From: UBA2589 sp038120095
Lineage (GTDB): Bacteria > Gemmatimonadota > Gemmatimonadetes > Longimicrobiales > Gaopeijiaceae
DNA: 64,000 bases
Direction: 5' to 3'
Assembly: GCA_038120095.1 (NCBI GenBank)
Contig: JAYOKZ010000015.1
Location: 5,398-69,397 of the forward strand
Position numbers and translations under genes: made by a program. Positions 1-7,530 of the stretch are shown here, piece by piece (positions within the stretch are counted from its first letter, which is position 1; each line of letters begins with the position of its first letter). The notes under the pieces are model-generated. The model made no database searches. It was not told the origin of the DNA and saw nothing but the letters and a program-made list of their open reading frames with translations.

Positions 1-2
1 GA

Positions 3-131
3 GGCAGACGGGATCTGGAGCTGTCGCCGCTGCAGCGCGAGCACTTCGAAGCGGGCACCATGCACCTGATCGTGTTGACTCGAGAGCGTCCGCTGGGCGC
101 CGCGACGATTGGGCTGTTCCCGGTACGGTGA
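3..131 (+). CDS. C-terminal end of an unidentified protein (5' truncated by window edge)
   Basis: The frame is open from the left edge and closes with TGA at 129-131, giving the last 42 residues of a protein. It reads as plausible coding sequence (third-position GC bias, motif LSPLQREHFEAG then a hydrophobic stretch LGAATIGLFPVR). I do not recognise a family from so short a tail. It lies on the same strand as the following lipoprotein gene, so the two could share a transcript. Confidence 0.45.
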   Translation, partial: GRRDLELSPLQREHFEAGTMHLIVLTRERPLGAATIGLFPVR

Positions 132-216
132 AGCCGATCTGTGCCGGTGTGAGGCGGAGGTCCGTGTGTCCGTGCAGGCGTCCGTCGACCGAGCGCGCGT
201 AGCGTTCGAGGCTGTT

Positions 217-633
217 ATGCGTCGGGTGTCGAAGCATGGAACCCTGCTTGTCACCGTGTCGGCAGGCCTCGCGGCGTGCTCACAGGACCAGCGTACAGAC
301 CTCACCTCGCTCGAGGTCGTGGACAGCCTGTACGTGACGCCGGGGACCCGGGTTCCGTTCTCGGGACCGGTCTTCAGGGACTTTTCACCGGGCAGCGGTC
401 AGGTGCAGGTCGAGGGGGGGCTTCGCGGTGGCGTCTTCGATGGCGAGTTTGTGGCGTATCACCCGAATGGTCGCATTCGCTACATGGGAAGCTTTCGGAA
501 CGGACAGCGTTGCGGGCCCTGGACCGAACATGCGGACTCGACGGAGCCGAAAAGCGTCTTCGAAGAAGTGATACGGGAGGTCGAGACACTCGCGCTGTAC
601 CCCGCGTGTGATGCGGAGGAGGAAGAACGTTGA
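217..633 (+). CDS. MORN-repeat-like lipoprotein (YwqK-type fold)
   Basis: This 138-residue protein starts at the ATG that places a lipoprotein signal correctly: basic MRRVSKHG, a hydrophobic core, then LAAC with Cys21 as the lipidated residue. The frame stays open upstream to 109, but that stretch is charged and would bury the signal. Residues about 75-105 carry MORN_2-like motifs (GVFDGEFVAYHPNGRIRYMG, then GSFRNGQRCGPW), as found in YwqK-family proteins. The function of these repeats in envelope proteins is not established. The stop codon overlaps the TTG start of the next tiny gene, implying translational coupling. Identity as a lipoprotein is well supported; the biological role is unknown. 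Confidence 0.7.
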   Translation: MRRVSKHGTLLVTVSAGLAACSQDQRTDLTSLEVVDSLYVTPGTRVPFSGPVFRDFSPGSGQVQVEGGLRGGVFDGEFVAYHPNGRIRYMGSFRNGQRCGPWTEHADSTEPKSVFEEVIREVETLALYPACDAEEEER

Positions 634-734
634 AGATCTGGGAGATCGGCATCCTGTCGATGATCACAATCGGGTTTTTCTGGGTCATCATGTACGCTGC
701 GCAACACGCACGTTCGAAGAAGGAAGACGAGTGA
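630..734 (+). CDS. 34-residue single-span membrane peptide
   Basis: A very short frame begins with TTG at 630, overlapping the stop of the preceding lipoprotein gene, and ends with TGA at 732-734, overlapping the GTG start of the aminotransferase gene. A good Shine-Dalgarno (AGGAGGAAG) sits about 6-8 bases before the TTG. The product has one hydrophobic span (residues about 4-24, ILSMITIGFFWVIMYAA) and a charged tail ending KKEDE. That architecture resembles small oxidase subunits such as CcoQ, but only in general character, not in recognisable sequence. The double overlap suggests a real, co-translated gene. ATG at 660 is an alternative start but would remove half of the membrane span. Confidence 0.6.
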   Translation: MKIWEIGILSMITIGFFWVIMYAAQHARSKKEDE

Positions 735-1894
735 CTCCACCACTGCCGTGCCAACGTGACGCTTTCGACCTCGGTCGCGACGACCATTACCTGAATTGTG
801 CGTACATGGGGCCGCTGCCTCGAGTTGCGGCGGAAGCCGGCTTCGAGGCGATCCGGAAGAAGGGTGTGCCCACGCGCATCGTTCCACCCGACTCCTTCTG
901 GGATACCGACGAACTTCGTCGTCTCTATGCCCGACTCATCGGAGCGTCCGAACCAGCCCGGGTGGCGATCCAGCCAGGAGTCTCCTACGCCGTGGCGACG
1001 GCAGCGAAGAATCTGCCGGTTTCCGCCGGCCAGAACATCGTCCTCACTCATGAGCAGTTCCCGGGCAACGTGTACTCGTGGCACCGACTGGCCGCAGAAT
1101 GTCATGCGAGCATCCGGGCCGTCGATCCGGGAGAGGGTGAGAGCCGAGGCCGGCGCTGGAATGAACGTCTGTTGGATGCGATCGACTCGCGAACGGCCAT
1201 CGTGTCCGTACCGAATGTCCACTGGACTGATGGAACGCTCTTTCACCTCGACGCCATCGGTGCGCGATGCCGCGAGGTGGGAGCCGCCCTGGTGATCGAC
1301 GCAACACAGTCGGCGGGCGCCCTTCCGCTGGACGTGACGTCCATCCATCCGGACGTGGTCGTGACCGCGGCGTACAAGTGGCTGCTCGGCCCGTACTCTC
1401 TGGCGTTCACGTGGTTCTCGGATCGTTTTGAAGACGGCGTCCCGATCGAGGAGACGTGGATCGCTCGAAAGAACAGTCGGGACTTCCAACATCTCGTGGA
1501 CTATCAGAACGAGTACATCGAAGGCGCGGTCCGGTACGACATGGCTGAGCGTTCGAGCTTCTTTCTGGCGCCGATCGCCCGGGCCAGCCTCGAACTCATC
1601 CTCGCGTGGTCACCGCAGGCGATTCAGACGTACTGTCGGGATCTGACCGCGGATTTCCTGCGTGAATCCGCCGAACTCGGTTATTCGGTGGAAGATGATG
1701 CGTGGCGGGGCAGTCATCTCTTCGGCCTGAGGATGCCCGAAGGGATCGACCTTTTGGCCCTCAAGGCCTCACTGGCGGCGCGAAACGTGTCTGCGTCTCT
1801 GCGGGGCAGCGCGCTTCGTTTGTCCCCCAACGTGTACAACGACCGGGTCGATGTCGATGCACTCTTCGACGTTCTGAAAGGTGCGGTCCGATGA
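731..1894 (+). CDS. Class V aminotransferase-like PLP enzyme (cysteine desulfurase/kynureninase fold)
   Basis: The 387-residue product begins at GTG 731 (overlapping the previous stop, GGAAG upstream), which matches the natural family start with the motif LNCAYMGPLPR. The fold type I signature is clear: LVIDATQSAGALPLD carries the PLP-interacting Asp, and AAYKWLLGPYS carries the Schiff-base lysine at roughly residue 217. These are typical of class V aminotransferases, including selenocysteine lyase- and isopenicillin N epimerase-like proteins. I see no obvious active-site cysteine loop near the C terminus of the SufS type, so a desulfurase role is not supported. The substrate is unknown. It is the last gene of a coupled trio. 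Confidence 0.85.
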   Translation: MTPPLPCQRDAFDLGRDDHYLNCAYMGPLPRVAAEAGFEAIRKKGVPTRIVPPDSFWDTDELRRLYARLIGASEPARVAIQPGVSYAVATAAKNLPVSAGQNIVLTHEQFPGNVYSWHRLAAECHASIRAVDPGEGESRGRRWNERLLDAIDSRTAIVSVPNVHWTDGTLFHLDAIGARCREVGAALVIDATQSAGALPLDVTSIHPDVVVTAAYKWLLGPYSLAFTWFSDRFEDGVPIEETWIARKNSRDFQHLVDYQNEYIEGAVRYDMAERSSFFLAPIARASLELILAWSPQAIQTYCRDLTADFLRESAELGYSVEDDAWRGSHLFGLRMPEGIDLLALKASLAARNVSASLRGSALRLSPNVYNDRVDVDALFDVLKGAVR

Positions 1895-1952
1895 CCGGCG
1901 GCTGTTCGGGGTAAGGCCTCGCCGAGAGAGAAGGTCAGCTCCTCCAGGGACG

Positions 1953-2522
1953 TCAGCGCCCCTGAATTCCGAAGACGATGTTTGCACGGGCGCCGACACC
2001 GATCCCCTGCGCCGCGAACCAGCCCTGCCGAACCTCGAGAGCGAACATGGCCGGCGCGTCGCTCGGGTATGACTCCGTGACGAGCGGCTCCATGGCAACA
2101 ATGTCGACGACTCGGTATGACGGATCCATGTAGGCGATGTCGAGCGGCACGTATGTGTTGGCCATCCAGAACGAGCGGGGCTGACTGTCCTGGAAGACGA
2201 ACAGCATCCCGGTTCCATCGGGAACCTCCTCCCGGTACATGAGCCCTTGAGCCCGCTCGTCGGCGGTGGCGGCGACCTCTGCGACGACCGTGTCCGCGCC
2301 GAAAATCACCCACGCATGACCTGCGGGCGGCAGGGGCCCGAGATCAGATGTTTCCGCCTGGGACGCCGTGTTGAGTACAAATGTTTCCGGTGCCCGGCCG
2401 TCGTCGGGTCGGTCGGCGCCGACGTCCAGGCATGCGGCAAGGCCGACGCCAAGCGCGATCAGGCCGAAAACGGCGCGGCTACTGGATCCTGCAGGCTTGT
2501 GAAAAAGATCACGAAGTACCAT
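1953..2522 (-). CDS. DUF192 family lipoprotein
   Basis: The 189-residue product has a lipoprotein signal (hydrophobic run then LGVGLAAC). A GGGAG Shine-Dalgarno about eight bases before ATG 2522 supports that start over the open frame that continues to 2588. The C-terminal 115 residues are a DUF192 domain, with signature stretches TADERAQGLMYREEVPDGTG, MLFVFQDSQPRSFWMANTYV and PLDIAYMDPSYRVVDIVAM. DUF192 proteins are small secreted or anchored beta-barrel-like domains of unknown biochemical role. The gene converges on the aminotransferase gene and diverges from the Trm112-like gene. Confidence 0.88.
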   Translation of the reverse strand: MVLRDLFHKPAGSSSRAVFGLIALGVGLAACLDVGADRPDDGRAPETFVLNTASQAETSDLGPLPPAGHAWVIFGADTVVAEVAATADERAQGLMYREEVPDGTGMLFVFQDSQPRSFWMANTYVPLDIAYMDPSYRVVDIVAMEPLVTESYPSDAPAMFALEVRQGWFAAQGIGVGARANIVFGIQGR

Positions 2523-2669
2523 ATGTAGGCTCCCTTTCGACCCGGAACGGATGTATCTTACCGCGCCTTCCGAAAGACCCGGAATCACGGCGCGAGATCG
2601 TTCCGGAATGGACGGTGCTGGATGGGTCGCTCACTGCGACCTGTACCAGAAAAGCTCGGGGTTCGTAAC

Positions 2670-2927
2670 GTGATTGACCAGAAACTTCTCGACATTCTCG
2701 TGTGTCCGGAGACAAGACAAACGCTTCGTCGTGCCGACGACGCGGTGCTTGAGGAGGTCAATGCGTCCATCGCCCGAGGTTCCCTCTCGAATCGCGGCGG
2801 TGGACCCGTGACTGTGACGGTCGCGGAGGGGCTGCTCCGCGAAGACGGTGACGTTCTCTATCCGGTACGGGACGACATCCCGATCATGTTGATCGACGAG
2901 TCGATTTCACTACCCACACAGGTATGA
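2670..2927 (+). CDS. Trm112/YcaR (UPF0434)-like small protein
   Basis: The 85-residue product starts at GTG 2670 with IDQKLLDILVCPETRQTL, the typical opening of the Trm112-like family. It ends with the family motif GDVLYPVRDDIPIMLIDESI. In bacteria these proteins are poorly characterised; in eukaryotes and archaea Trm112 is a zinc-binding activator of methyltransferases. Only one cysteine is seen here, so zinc binding is doubtful. A long insert (residues about 25-50) lies between the two conserved blocks. The stop overlaps the start of the di-heme cytochrome gene, so it may be the first gene of the cox operon. Confidence 0.85.
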   Translation: MIDQKLLDILVCPETRQTLRRADDAVLEEVNASIARGSLSNRGGGPVTVTVAEGLLREDGDVLYPVRDDIPIMLIDESISLPTQV

Positions 2928-3565
2928 TGGTACGACTTCCGACTGCTGGAAAAGCGCTGCTGCCGCTTGCGGTATTTGGGATGGCGGCATGCAGCAATCC
3001 GACGCCGCAAGCTGGTATGGAACTCGGCGCCGAACTCTTCGAAACCTGCGCCCCCTGTCACGGAGACGCGGGGCAGGGCAACGTCGACATCGCCGCTCCG
3101 GCCATTGCGGGTCTCCCGCAGTGGTACGTGGAAGACCAGCTCCGAGGCTTTCAGAACGAGTATCGGGGCGACCATGCGAGCGACCTGCCGGGGTTGAGGA
3201 TGCGCCCGATGGCGGTCTCTCTCACTCGTGATGTCGATGTTCCTTCCGTCTCGCAGTACGTCGCGTCTCTCGATCCGTTGTATCCGGAGAGCACGCTGCA
3301 CGGAAACGCTGGTGCAGGTGCCGCCTCCTATGCCGTGTGCGTCGCCTGTCATGGAGAGGACGGTCTGGGGAATCCGGACCTGCATGCTCCGCCGATCGTG
3401 ATGCTTGACGACTGGTACCTGCTGAACCAGCTCCGGAATTTCAAAAGTGGTGCTCGCGGTGCCCGCCCGGCGGACACGTGGGGCCAGACGATGCGCGTGA
3501 ACTCTCTCGCGTTGAGCGACGAGGCGATGCAGGATGTGATCGCCTACGTCCAGACGCTCAGGTAG
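2924..3565 (+). CDS. Di-heme cytochrome c (c4-like) lipoprotein
   Basis: The 213-residue product has a lipoprotein-type signal (LLPLAVFGMAAC) and two tandem cytochrome c domains. Heme motifs CAPCH and CVACH are followed by matching downstream helices (QWYVEDQLRGFQN and DWYLLNQLRNFKS) and the distal methionines RMRPMA and GQTMRVN. This duplicated arrangement is typical of cytochrome c4 and relatives, which carry electrons to terminal oxidases. It overlaps the upstream gene by four bases and lies directly ahead of the oxidase genes, so it is a strong candidate for the electron donor to the oxidase encoded downstream. Confidence 0.9.
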   Translation: MMVRLPTAGKALLPLAVFGMAACSNPTPQAGMELGAELFETCAPCHGDAGQGNVDIAAPAIAGLPQWYVEDQLRGFQNEYRGDHASDLPGLRMRPMAVSLTRDVDVPSVSQYVASLDPLYPESTLHGNAGAGAASYAVCVACHGEDGLGNPDLHAPPIVMLDDWYLLNQLRNFKSGARGARPADTWGQTMRVNSLALSDEAMQDVIAYVQTLR

Positions 3566-3574
3566 GGCGAACTC

Positions 3575-3742
3575 ATGGCTGAACCCGCAGCGAACGAAAC
3601 CCGGCGCGATATCTCGCAGATTCCGGACTCCGAGAACGAAGCCCTGATCGATGCCGAGAAGACGTACAAGATCACGGTGATCAGTGCGCTTCTCTTCGGT
3701 CTCGCAGCCCTCTTCATCATCATGCGGACGAGGATGGGGTAA
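3575..3742 (+). CDS. 55-residue single-span membrane protein of the oxidase operon
   Basis: A short frame of 55 codons fills the gap between the di-heme cytochrome gene and coxB. The soluble N-terminal half (residues 1-31) is acidic; then comes one membrane span (about 33-50, ITVISALLFGLAALFIIM) and a short basic tail RTRMG. Its stop is four bases before the coxB start and its start is nine bases after the cytochrome stop, so it is almost certainly co-transcribed. It could be an accessory subunit or assembly factor of the oxidase. I know no family for it, and the length makes automatic callers likely to miss it. Confidence 0.65.
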   Translation: MAEPAANETRRDISQIPDSENEALIDAEKTYKITVISALLFGLAALFIIMRTRMG

Positions 3743-3746
3743 CCCG

Positions 3747-4421
3747 ATGCTCGAATCTTTGCCTCAGGCGTCGACCTATGCGGCCGATATCGACAACCTG
3801 ATTCTCTTCATCGGCATCATCGTGGGAGTCTGGTTCTTTCTGGCCGAAGGAATCTTCTTCTGGCTGATCTGGAAATTCCGAGCCAAGCCGGGAGAGAAGT
3901 CGCAGTATCTGGTCGGCAAGGAAAAGCACGTCAAGCAGTGGATCACGATCCCGCATGCGCTGGTCCTGGTGTGCGACGTCTTCATCGTGGTCGCCGCCGT
4001 CCGCGTGTGGTACGACGTCAAGCAACAGTTGCCCGAGCCGGATTCGACGATCCGGGTCATCGGGCAGCAGTGGGCGTGGACCTTCCAGCACCCGGGTGCC
4101 GACAACGAGCTCGACACGGGTGACGACATCTTCACGGTCGGCGATCTGCACGTGGAGACGGAGAAGACGTACCACTTCCAGCTGCAGTCGCGGGACGTTC
4201 TCCACTCATTCTCCGTCCCGGTCTTCCGCCTCAAGCAGGACGCGATCCCGGGGCGGTCGATCACGGGGTGGTTCACGCCGACTCAAACCGGCGAGTTCGA
4301 CGTTCAGTGCGCAGAGATATGTGGCATCGGCCATGGTGTGATGGCCGCGAGGATCCACATCGAAGACGCCAACACGCACGCAGCGTGGATTTCCTCCGCG
4401 TCCGCAGCGACTACACCGTAG
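3747..4421 (+). CDS. coxB: Cytochrome c oxidase subunit II
   Basis: The 224-residue protein has two N-terminal membrane spans (about 16-42 and 66-88) and a periplasmic CuA cupredoxin domain. CuA ligands are present: His153 (VLHSFSVP), Cys188, Glu190, Cys192, His196 and Met199 in CAEICGIGHGVM. No cytochrome c domain follows, unlike typical caa3 subunit II; a c domain is instead fused to subunit IV four genes on. By eye, the position of the conserved K-channel entry glutamate before the second span (LEIAW in Rhodobacter) reads VKQW here, so that Glu is missing. Start ATG 3747 lies immediately after the stop of the 55-residue gene. Confidence 0.95.
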   Translation: MLESLPQASTYAADIDNLILFIGIIVGVWFFLAEGIFFWLIWKFRAKPGEKSQYLVGKEKHVKQWITIPHALVLVCDVFIVVAAVRVWYDVKQQLPEPDSTIRVIGQQWAWTFQHPGADNELDTGDDIFTVGDLHVETEKTYHFQLQSRDVLHSFSVPVFRLKQDAIPGRSITGWFTPTQTGEFDVQCAEICGIGHGVMAARIHIEDANTHAAWISSASAATTP

Positions 4422-4434
4422 AGGACGAAGTCAG

Positions 4435-6156
4435 ATGGCAGACACAGTAGCTGACGTCCACCAGCACGAAACGCACGGGCACGACGACCACCATCACGAT
4501 CAGGGATGGGTTTCGAAGTACCTGCTCTCGACAGACCACAAGATCATCGGCATGCAGTACATGTTCACGGGCATGTTCATGGCCGTGATCGGTGGCTACA
4601 TGGCGTACGTGTTCCGCATGCAGCTCGCCTTCCCGGGGATCTCCGTTCCCGGCTTCGGCCAGGTTTCGCCGGGTGAGTACAACGCGCTGATCACGAACCA
4701 TGGCTCGATCATGATCTTCTGGGTGGCGATGCCTGTGCTGATCGCGGCCTTCGGGAACTTCCTGATCCCGCTGATGATCGGTGCGGACGACATGGTCTTC
4801 CCGCGGATCAATCGCCTCTCCTTTCAGGTGTTCTTCCTGAGTTCGGTCGTCCTGCTCCTGTCCCTCTTCGTCGAGGGCGGCGGGTTCGGTGGCGCCTGGA
4901 CCTCATACCCCCCGCTGTCGGCGAACGGCGACTACAACCAGACCGCGCTGGGAGCCACGCTCTGGCTCACCGCCGTGGGTCTGGAGTTCGTGGCATTCCT
5001 CCTGGGTGGTATCAACTTCATCACCACCCTGATGAACTCCCGCGCCCCCGGCATGCGCGCGTATGACATCCCCCTGGTATGCTGGATGATCGTGATCGCG
5101 AGCATCCTGTTCATGCTGTCGGTCGGGCCGCTCCTTGCCGGCGCGGTGATGCTGCTCTTCGATCAGACGCTGAACACCGGCTTCTACGACCCCGCGCGCG
5201 GCGGAGATCCCATCCTGTGGCAGCACCTCTTCTGGTTCTTTGGTCACCCTGAGGTCTACGTCGTTCTGCTTCCCGCGATCGGGATCACGGTCGACGTCAT
5301 GGCGACCTTCGCTCGGAAGAAGATCTTCGGCTACAAGATGGTCCTGTACACGGCGGTCGCGACTGGTGTGCTGAGCTTCTTCGTGTGGGCCCACCACCAG
5401 TTCATTGCCGGGATCGACCCGCGGATGGCCAACGTGTTCACGATCACGACGCTGCTGATCTCGGTCCCGATCGCGGAGATGCTGTTTGTCATGATCGCGA
5501 CCCTGTACGGGGGCTCGATTCAGCTGACGACTCCAATGCTGTGGGCGCTCTCCTTCATGGCGGAATTCCTCATCGGCGGAGTCACCGGGATTTTCCTCGG
5601 AGCGAGTGGCGCGGACATCTACTTCCATGACACGTACTTCGTGCTGGCGCACTTCCACTACACGTTCTTCCCGATCGCAATCATCGGCACGTTCTGTGCC
5701 TTCACGTACTGGTTCCCGAAGATGTTCGGGAGGATGATGAACGACACCCTCGGCAAGATCCACTTCTGGGGAACCATCATCCCGTTCAACTTCATCTTCA
5801 TCCCGCTCTTCGTGCTGGGAATGGGCGGTCAGCACCGCCGCATCTACAACTTCCAGCACTTCCCCGAGATCGCGGGTCCCGAGTACTTCCAGCTTCGTCA
5901 GCTCGCGACGATCTCGCTGCTGATCATGCTCGCGTTCCAGCTGGTCTTCTTCTACAACGTGATCGTGAGCTGGATGCGCGGCGAAAAGGCGGGCAAGAAC
6001 CCGTGGAAGGCGAACACGCTGGAATGGTCGACGGAGTCACCCCCACCGCACGGCAACTGGCCGGTGGATGAGCTCCCGACCGTCTACCGGGGGCCGTACG
6101 AGTACGGTCATCCGGACCGTGAAGAGGACTACTGGCCCCAACACCTCCCTGGCTGA
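4435..6156 (+). CDS. coxA: Cytochrome c oxidase subunit I, with K-channel lysine apparently replaced
   Basis: The 573-residue, 12-span protein reduces O2 at the heme-CuB centre. Visible ligands are His89 (heme a), His271, His320 and His321 (CuB), and the two His of LAHFHYT for the hemes. FGHPEVY at 269-275 gives Glu273 and the cross-linked Tyr275, placing it in the A1-like group. D-channel Asp119 and Asn126 (GADDMVFPRIN) are retained. In the usual K-channel motif VPTGIKVFSW the aligned residues are VPIAEMLFVM, so Lys becomes Met and Thr becomes Ile. The N terminus is His-rich. The stop overlaps the coxC start (TGATG). Confidence 0.97.
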   Translation: MADTVADVHQHETHGHDDHHHDQGWVSKYLLSTDHKIIGMQYMFTGMFMAVIGGYMAYVFRMQLAFPGISVPGFGQVSPGEYNALITNHGSIMIFWVAMPVLIAAFGNFLIPLMIGADDMVFPRINRLSFQVFFLSSVVLLLSLFVEGGGFGGAWTSYPPLSANGDYNQTALGATLWLTAVGLEFVAFLLGGINFITTLMNSRAPGMRAYDIPLVCWMIVIASILFMLSVGPLLAGAVMLLFDQTLNTGFYDPARGGDPILWQHLFWFFGHPEVYVVLLPAIGITVDVMATFARKKIFGYKMVLYTAVATGVLSFFVWAHHQFIAGIDPRMANVFTITTLLISVPIAEMLFVMIATLYGGSIQLTTPMLWALSFMAEFLIGGVTGIFLGASGADIYFHDTYFVLAHFHYTFFPIAIIGTFCAFTYWFPKMFGRMMNDTLGKIHFWGTIIPFNFIFIPLFVLGMGGQHRRIYNFQHFPEIAGPEYFQLRQLATISLLIMLAFQLVFFYNVIVSWMRGEKAGKNPWKANTLEWSTESPPPHGNWPVDELPTVYRGPYEYGHPDREEDYWPQHLPG

Positions 6157-6734
6157 TGGCACACGCAAGACCGATTGCAACGACCCGCAGCGCCACCGGG
6201 ATTCCGACACCGCGCCTGGCGGTATGGTGGATCCTCGCGTCCGAGGTGGTCATCTTCGGCGGCCTTCTCGGCGTCTACCTCATGCACCGCATCGGCCATC
6301 CGGAGTGGGCGGAGGCTGCATCCCACACTCAGACGTGGATCGGGGCCATCAACACGTTCGTGTTGCTGACGTCCAGTTTCACGTGCGTGCTCGCTCACCA
6401 GGCGGCGGAGAAGGGGAACGGAAAGGAGGCGGCGAAGCTTCTGGGCTTCACCATCCTCGGCGCGCTGATGTTCCTCATGATCAAGTCGTACGAGTGGACG
6501 ACCGAGATCCTGGCCGGGTACACGATCACGTCGAACACCTTCTGGTCGTTCTACTACACCGCTGCGGGCCTCCACGCGCTCCACGTGATCGCGGGGGCGA
6601 TCATCATGGGGTTCGTGGCCGTGGATGCCTTCCGCGGCCGTGAGCTGCACCGCGTCGAAATCATCGGCATTTATTGGCACTTCGTCGACGTGGTCTGGAT
6701 TTTCCTTTTCCCGCTTCTCTACATCGCGAAGTAG
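6156..6734 (+). CDS. coxC: Cytochrome c oxidase subunit III (first copy)
   Basis: This 192-residue membrane protein has about five spans. The conserved Glu lies in the first span (ASEVVIFGGLLGVYLMH), and the family ending HALHVIAGAI...YWHFVDVVWIFLFPLLYI is present. Subunit III supports proton uptake into the D channel. The length matches the short five-span form found in many bacterial and quinol oxidases. It is translationally coupled to coxA, and a second, more divergent subunit III gene follows two genes later. Confidence 0.95.
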   Translation: MAHARPIATTRSATGIPTPRLAVWWILASEVVIFGGLLGVYLMHRIGHPEWAEAASHTQTWIGAINTFVLLTSSFTCVLAHQAAEKGNGKEAAKLLGFTILGALMFLMIKSYEWTTEILAGYTITSNTFWSFYYTAAGLHALHVIAGAIIMGFVAVDAFRGRELHRVEIIGIYWHFVDVVWIFLFPLLYIAK

Positions 6735-6739
6735 GCGAC

Positions 6740-7465
6740 ATGTCCGAGAACAACGAGCATCACGACGAGCACGGTCACGACGCCGGGCATCACGTCAATT
6801 ATTTCAAGATCTATGTGATCCTTCTGATCCTCTTCCTGATCTCGGTGGTGGGTCCGGAGGTCGGAGAGGCCACCGGACTTCGCTGGATCACCCTGATCAC
6901 GGCCTTCGGGATTGCCGTCGTGAAGGCGCGGCTTGTCGTGAACAACTTCATGCATCTTGCGTGGGAAAAGCGCATCATGAAGTGGGTGCTGGCCACGTCG
7001 CTGGTCTTGATGCTGATCATGGTTTCGGGCATCTCACCCGATGTCATGAACCATGAGGGTCAGCGGTGGGAGAACATCGCGGCCAAGGCCGAGGTCGAGC
7101 GCGGTCTCGCGTACGCGGCAGGGTACGCGGAGGAGGAGAGCGAGGCTGAGCCCGAGGTGATGGTTGCGGCGGCTTTCAGTGCGGAATCGTCGTTCGGACA
7201 GATTTGCGCCACGTGCCACGGGGTCGGCGGGGCAGGGGACGGAGCTGCGGGTGCTGCTCTGAATCCACCTCCGGCCAATTTCACCGATCCGGCTTTCTGG
7301 GCTGACCCGGCGAGGGATCGGGATCGAGTGATCACGGTGATTCGCGACGGTGCCGCCGCTGTGGGAGGTTCCGCGCTCATGGCGCCGTGGGGTGCCCTGT
7401 ACACCGAGGAGCAGCTCGAGCAGGTCGCGGACTATGTGATGTCGTTCCGTCCCGACGCGGACTGA
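6740..7465 (+). CDS. Fusion of oxidase subunit IV with a cytochrome c domain
   Basis: The 241-residue protein starts at ATG 6740, six bases after coxC. Residues about 18-100 are a prokaryotic COX4 domain: three spans with the motif AVVKARLVVNNFMHLAWE, preceded by a His/Asp-rich leader. After an acidic linker (about 115-140, rich in Glu) comes a class I cytochrome c domain with CATCH at 156-160 and a probable distal Met in SALMAPWGALYT. In caa3 oxidases the cytochrome c domain is attached to subunit II; here subunit II lacks it and subunit IV carries it. The domain probably relays electrons from soluble or lipid-anchored cytochromes to CuA. Confidence 0.9.
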   Translation: MSENNEHHDEHGHDAGHHVNYFKIYVILLILFLISVVGPEVGEATGLRWITLITAFGIAVVKARLVVNNFMHLAWEKRIMKWVLATSLVLMLIMVSGISPDVMNHEGQRWENIAAKAEVERGLAYAAGYAEEESEAEPEVMVAAAFSAESSFGQICATCHGVGGAGDGAAGAALNPPPANFTDPAFWADPARDRDRVITVIRDGAAAVGGSALMAPWGALYTEEQLEQVADYVMSFRPDAD

Positions 7466-7530
7466 TCCGACGAACGAGTGCCCGGCATCGGTGTAACTGA
7501 AGACGGCCTGGAATCACCCACACTGGTTAC

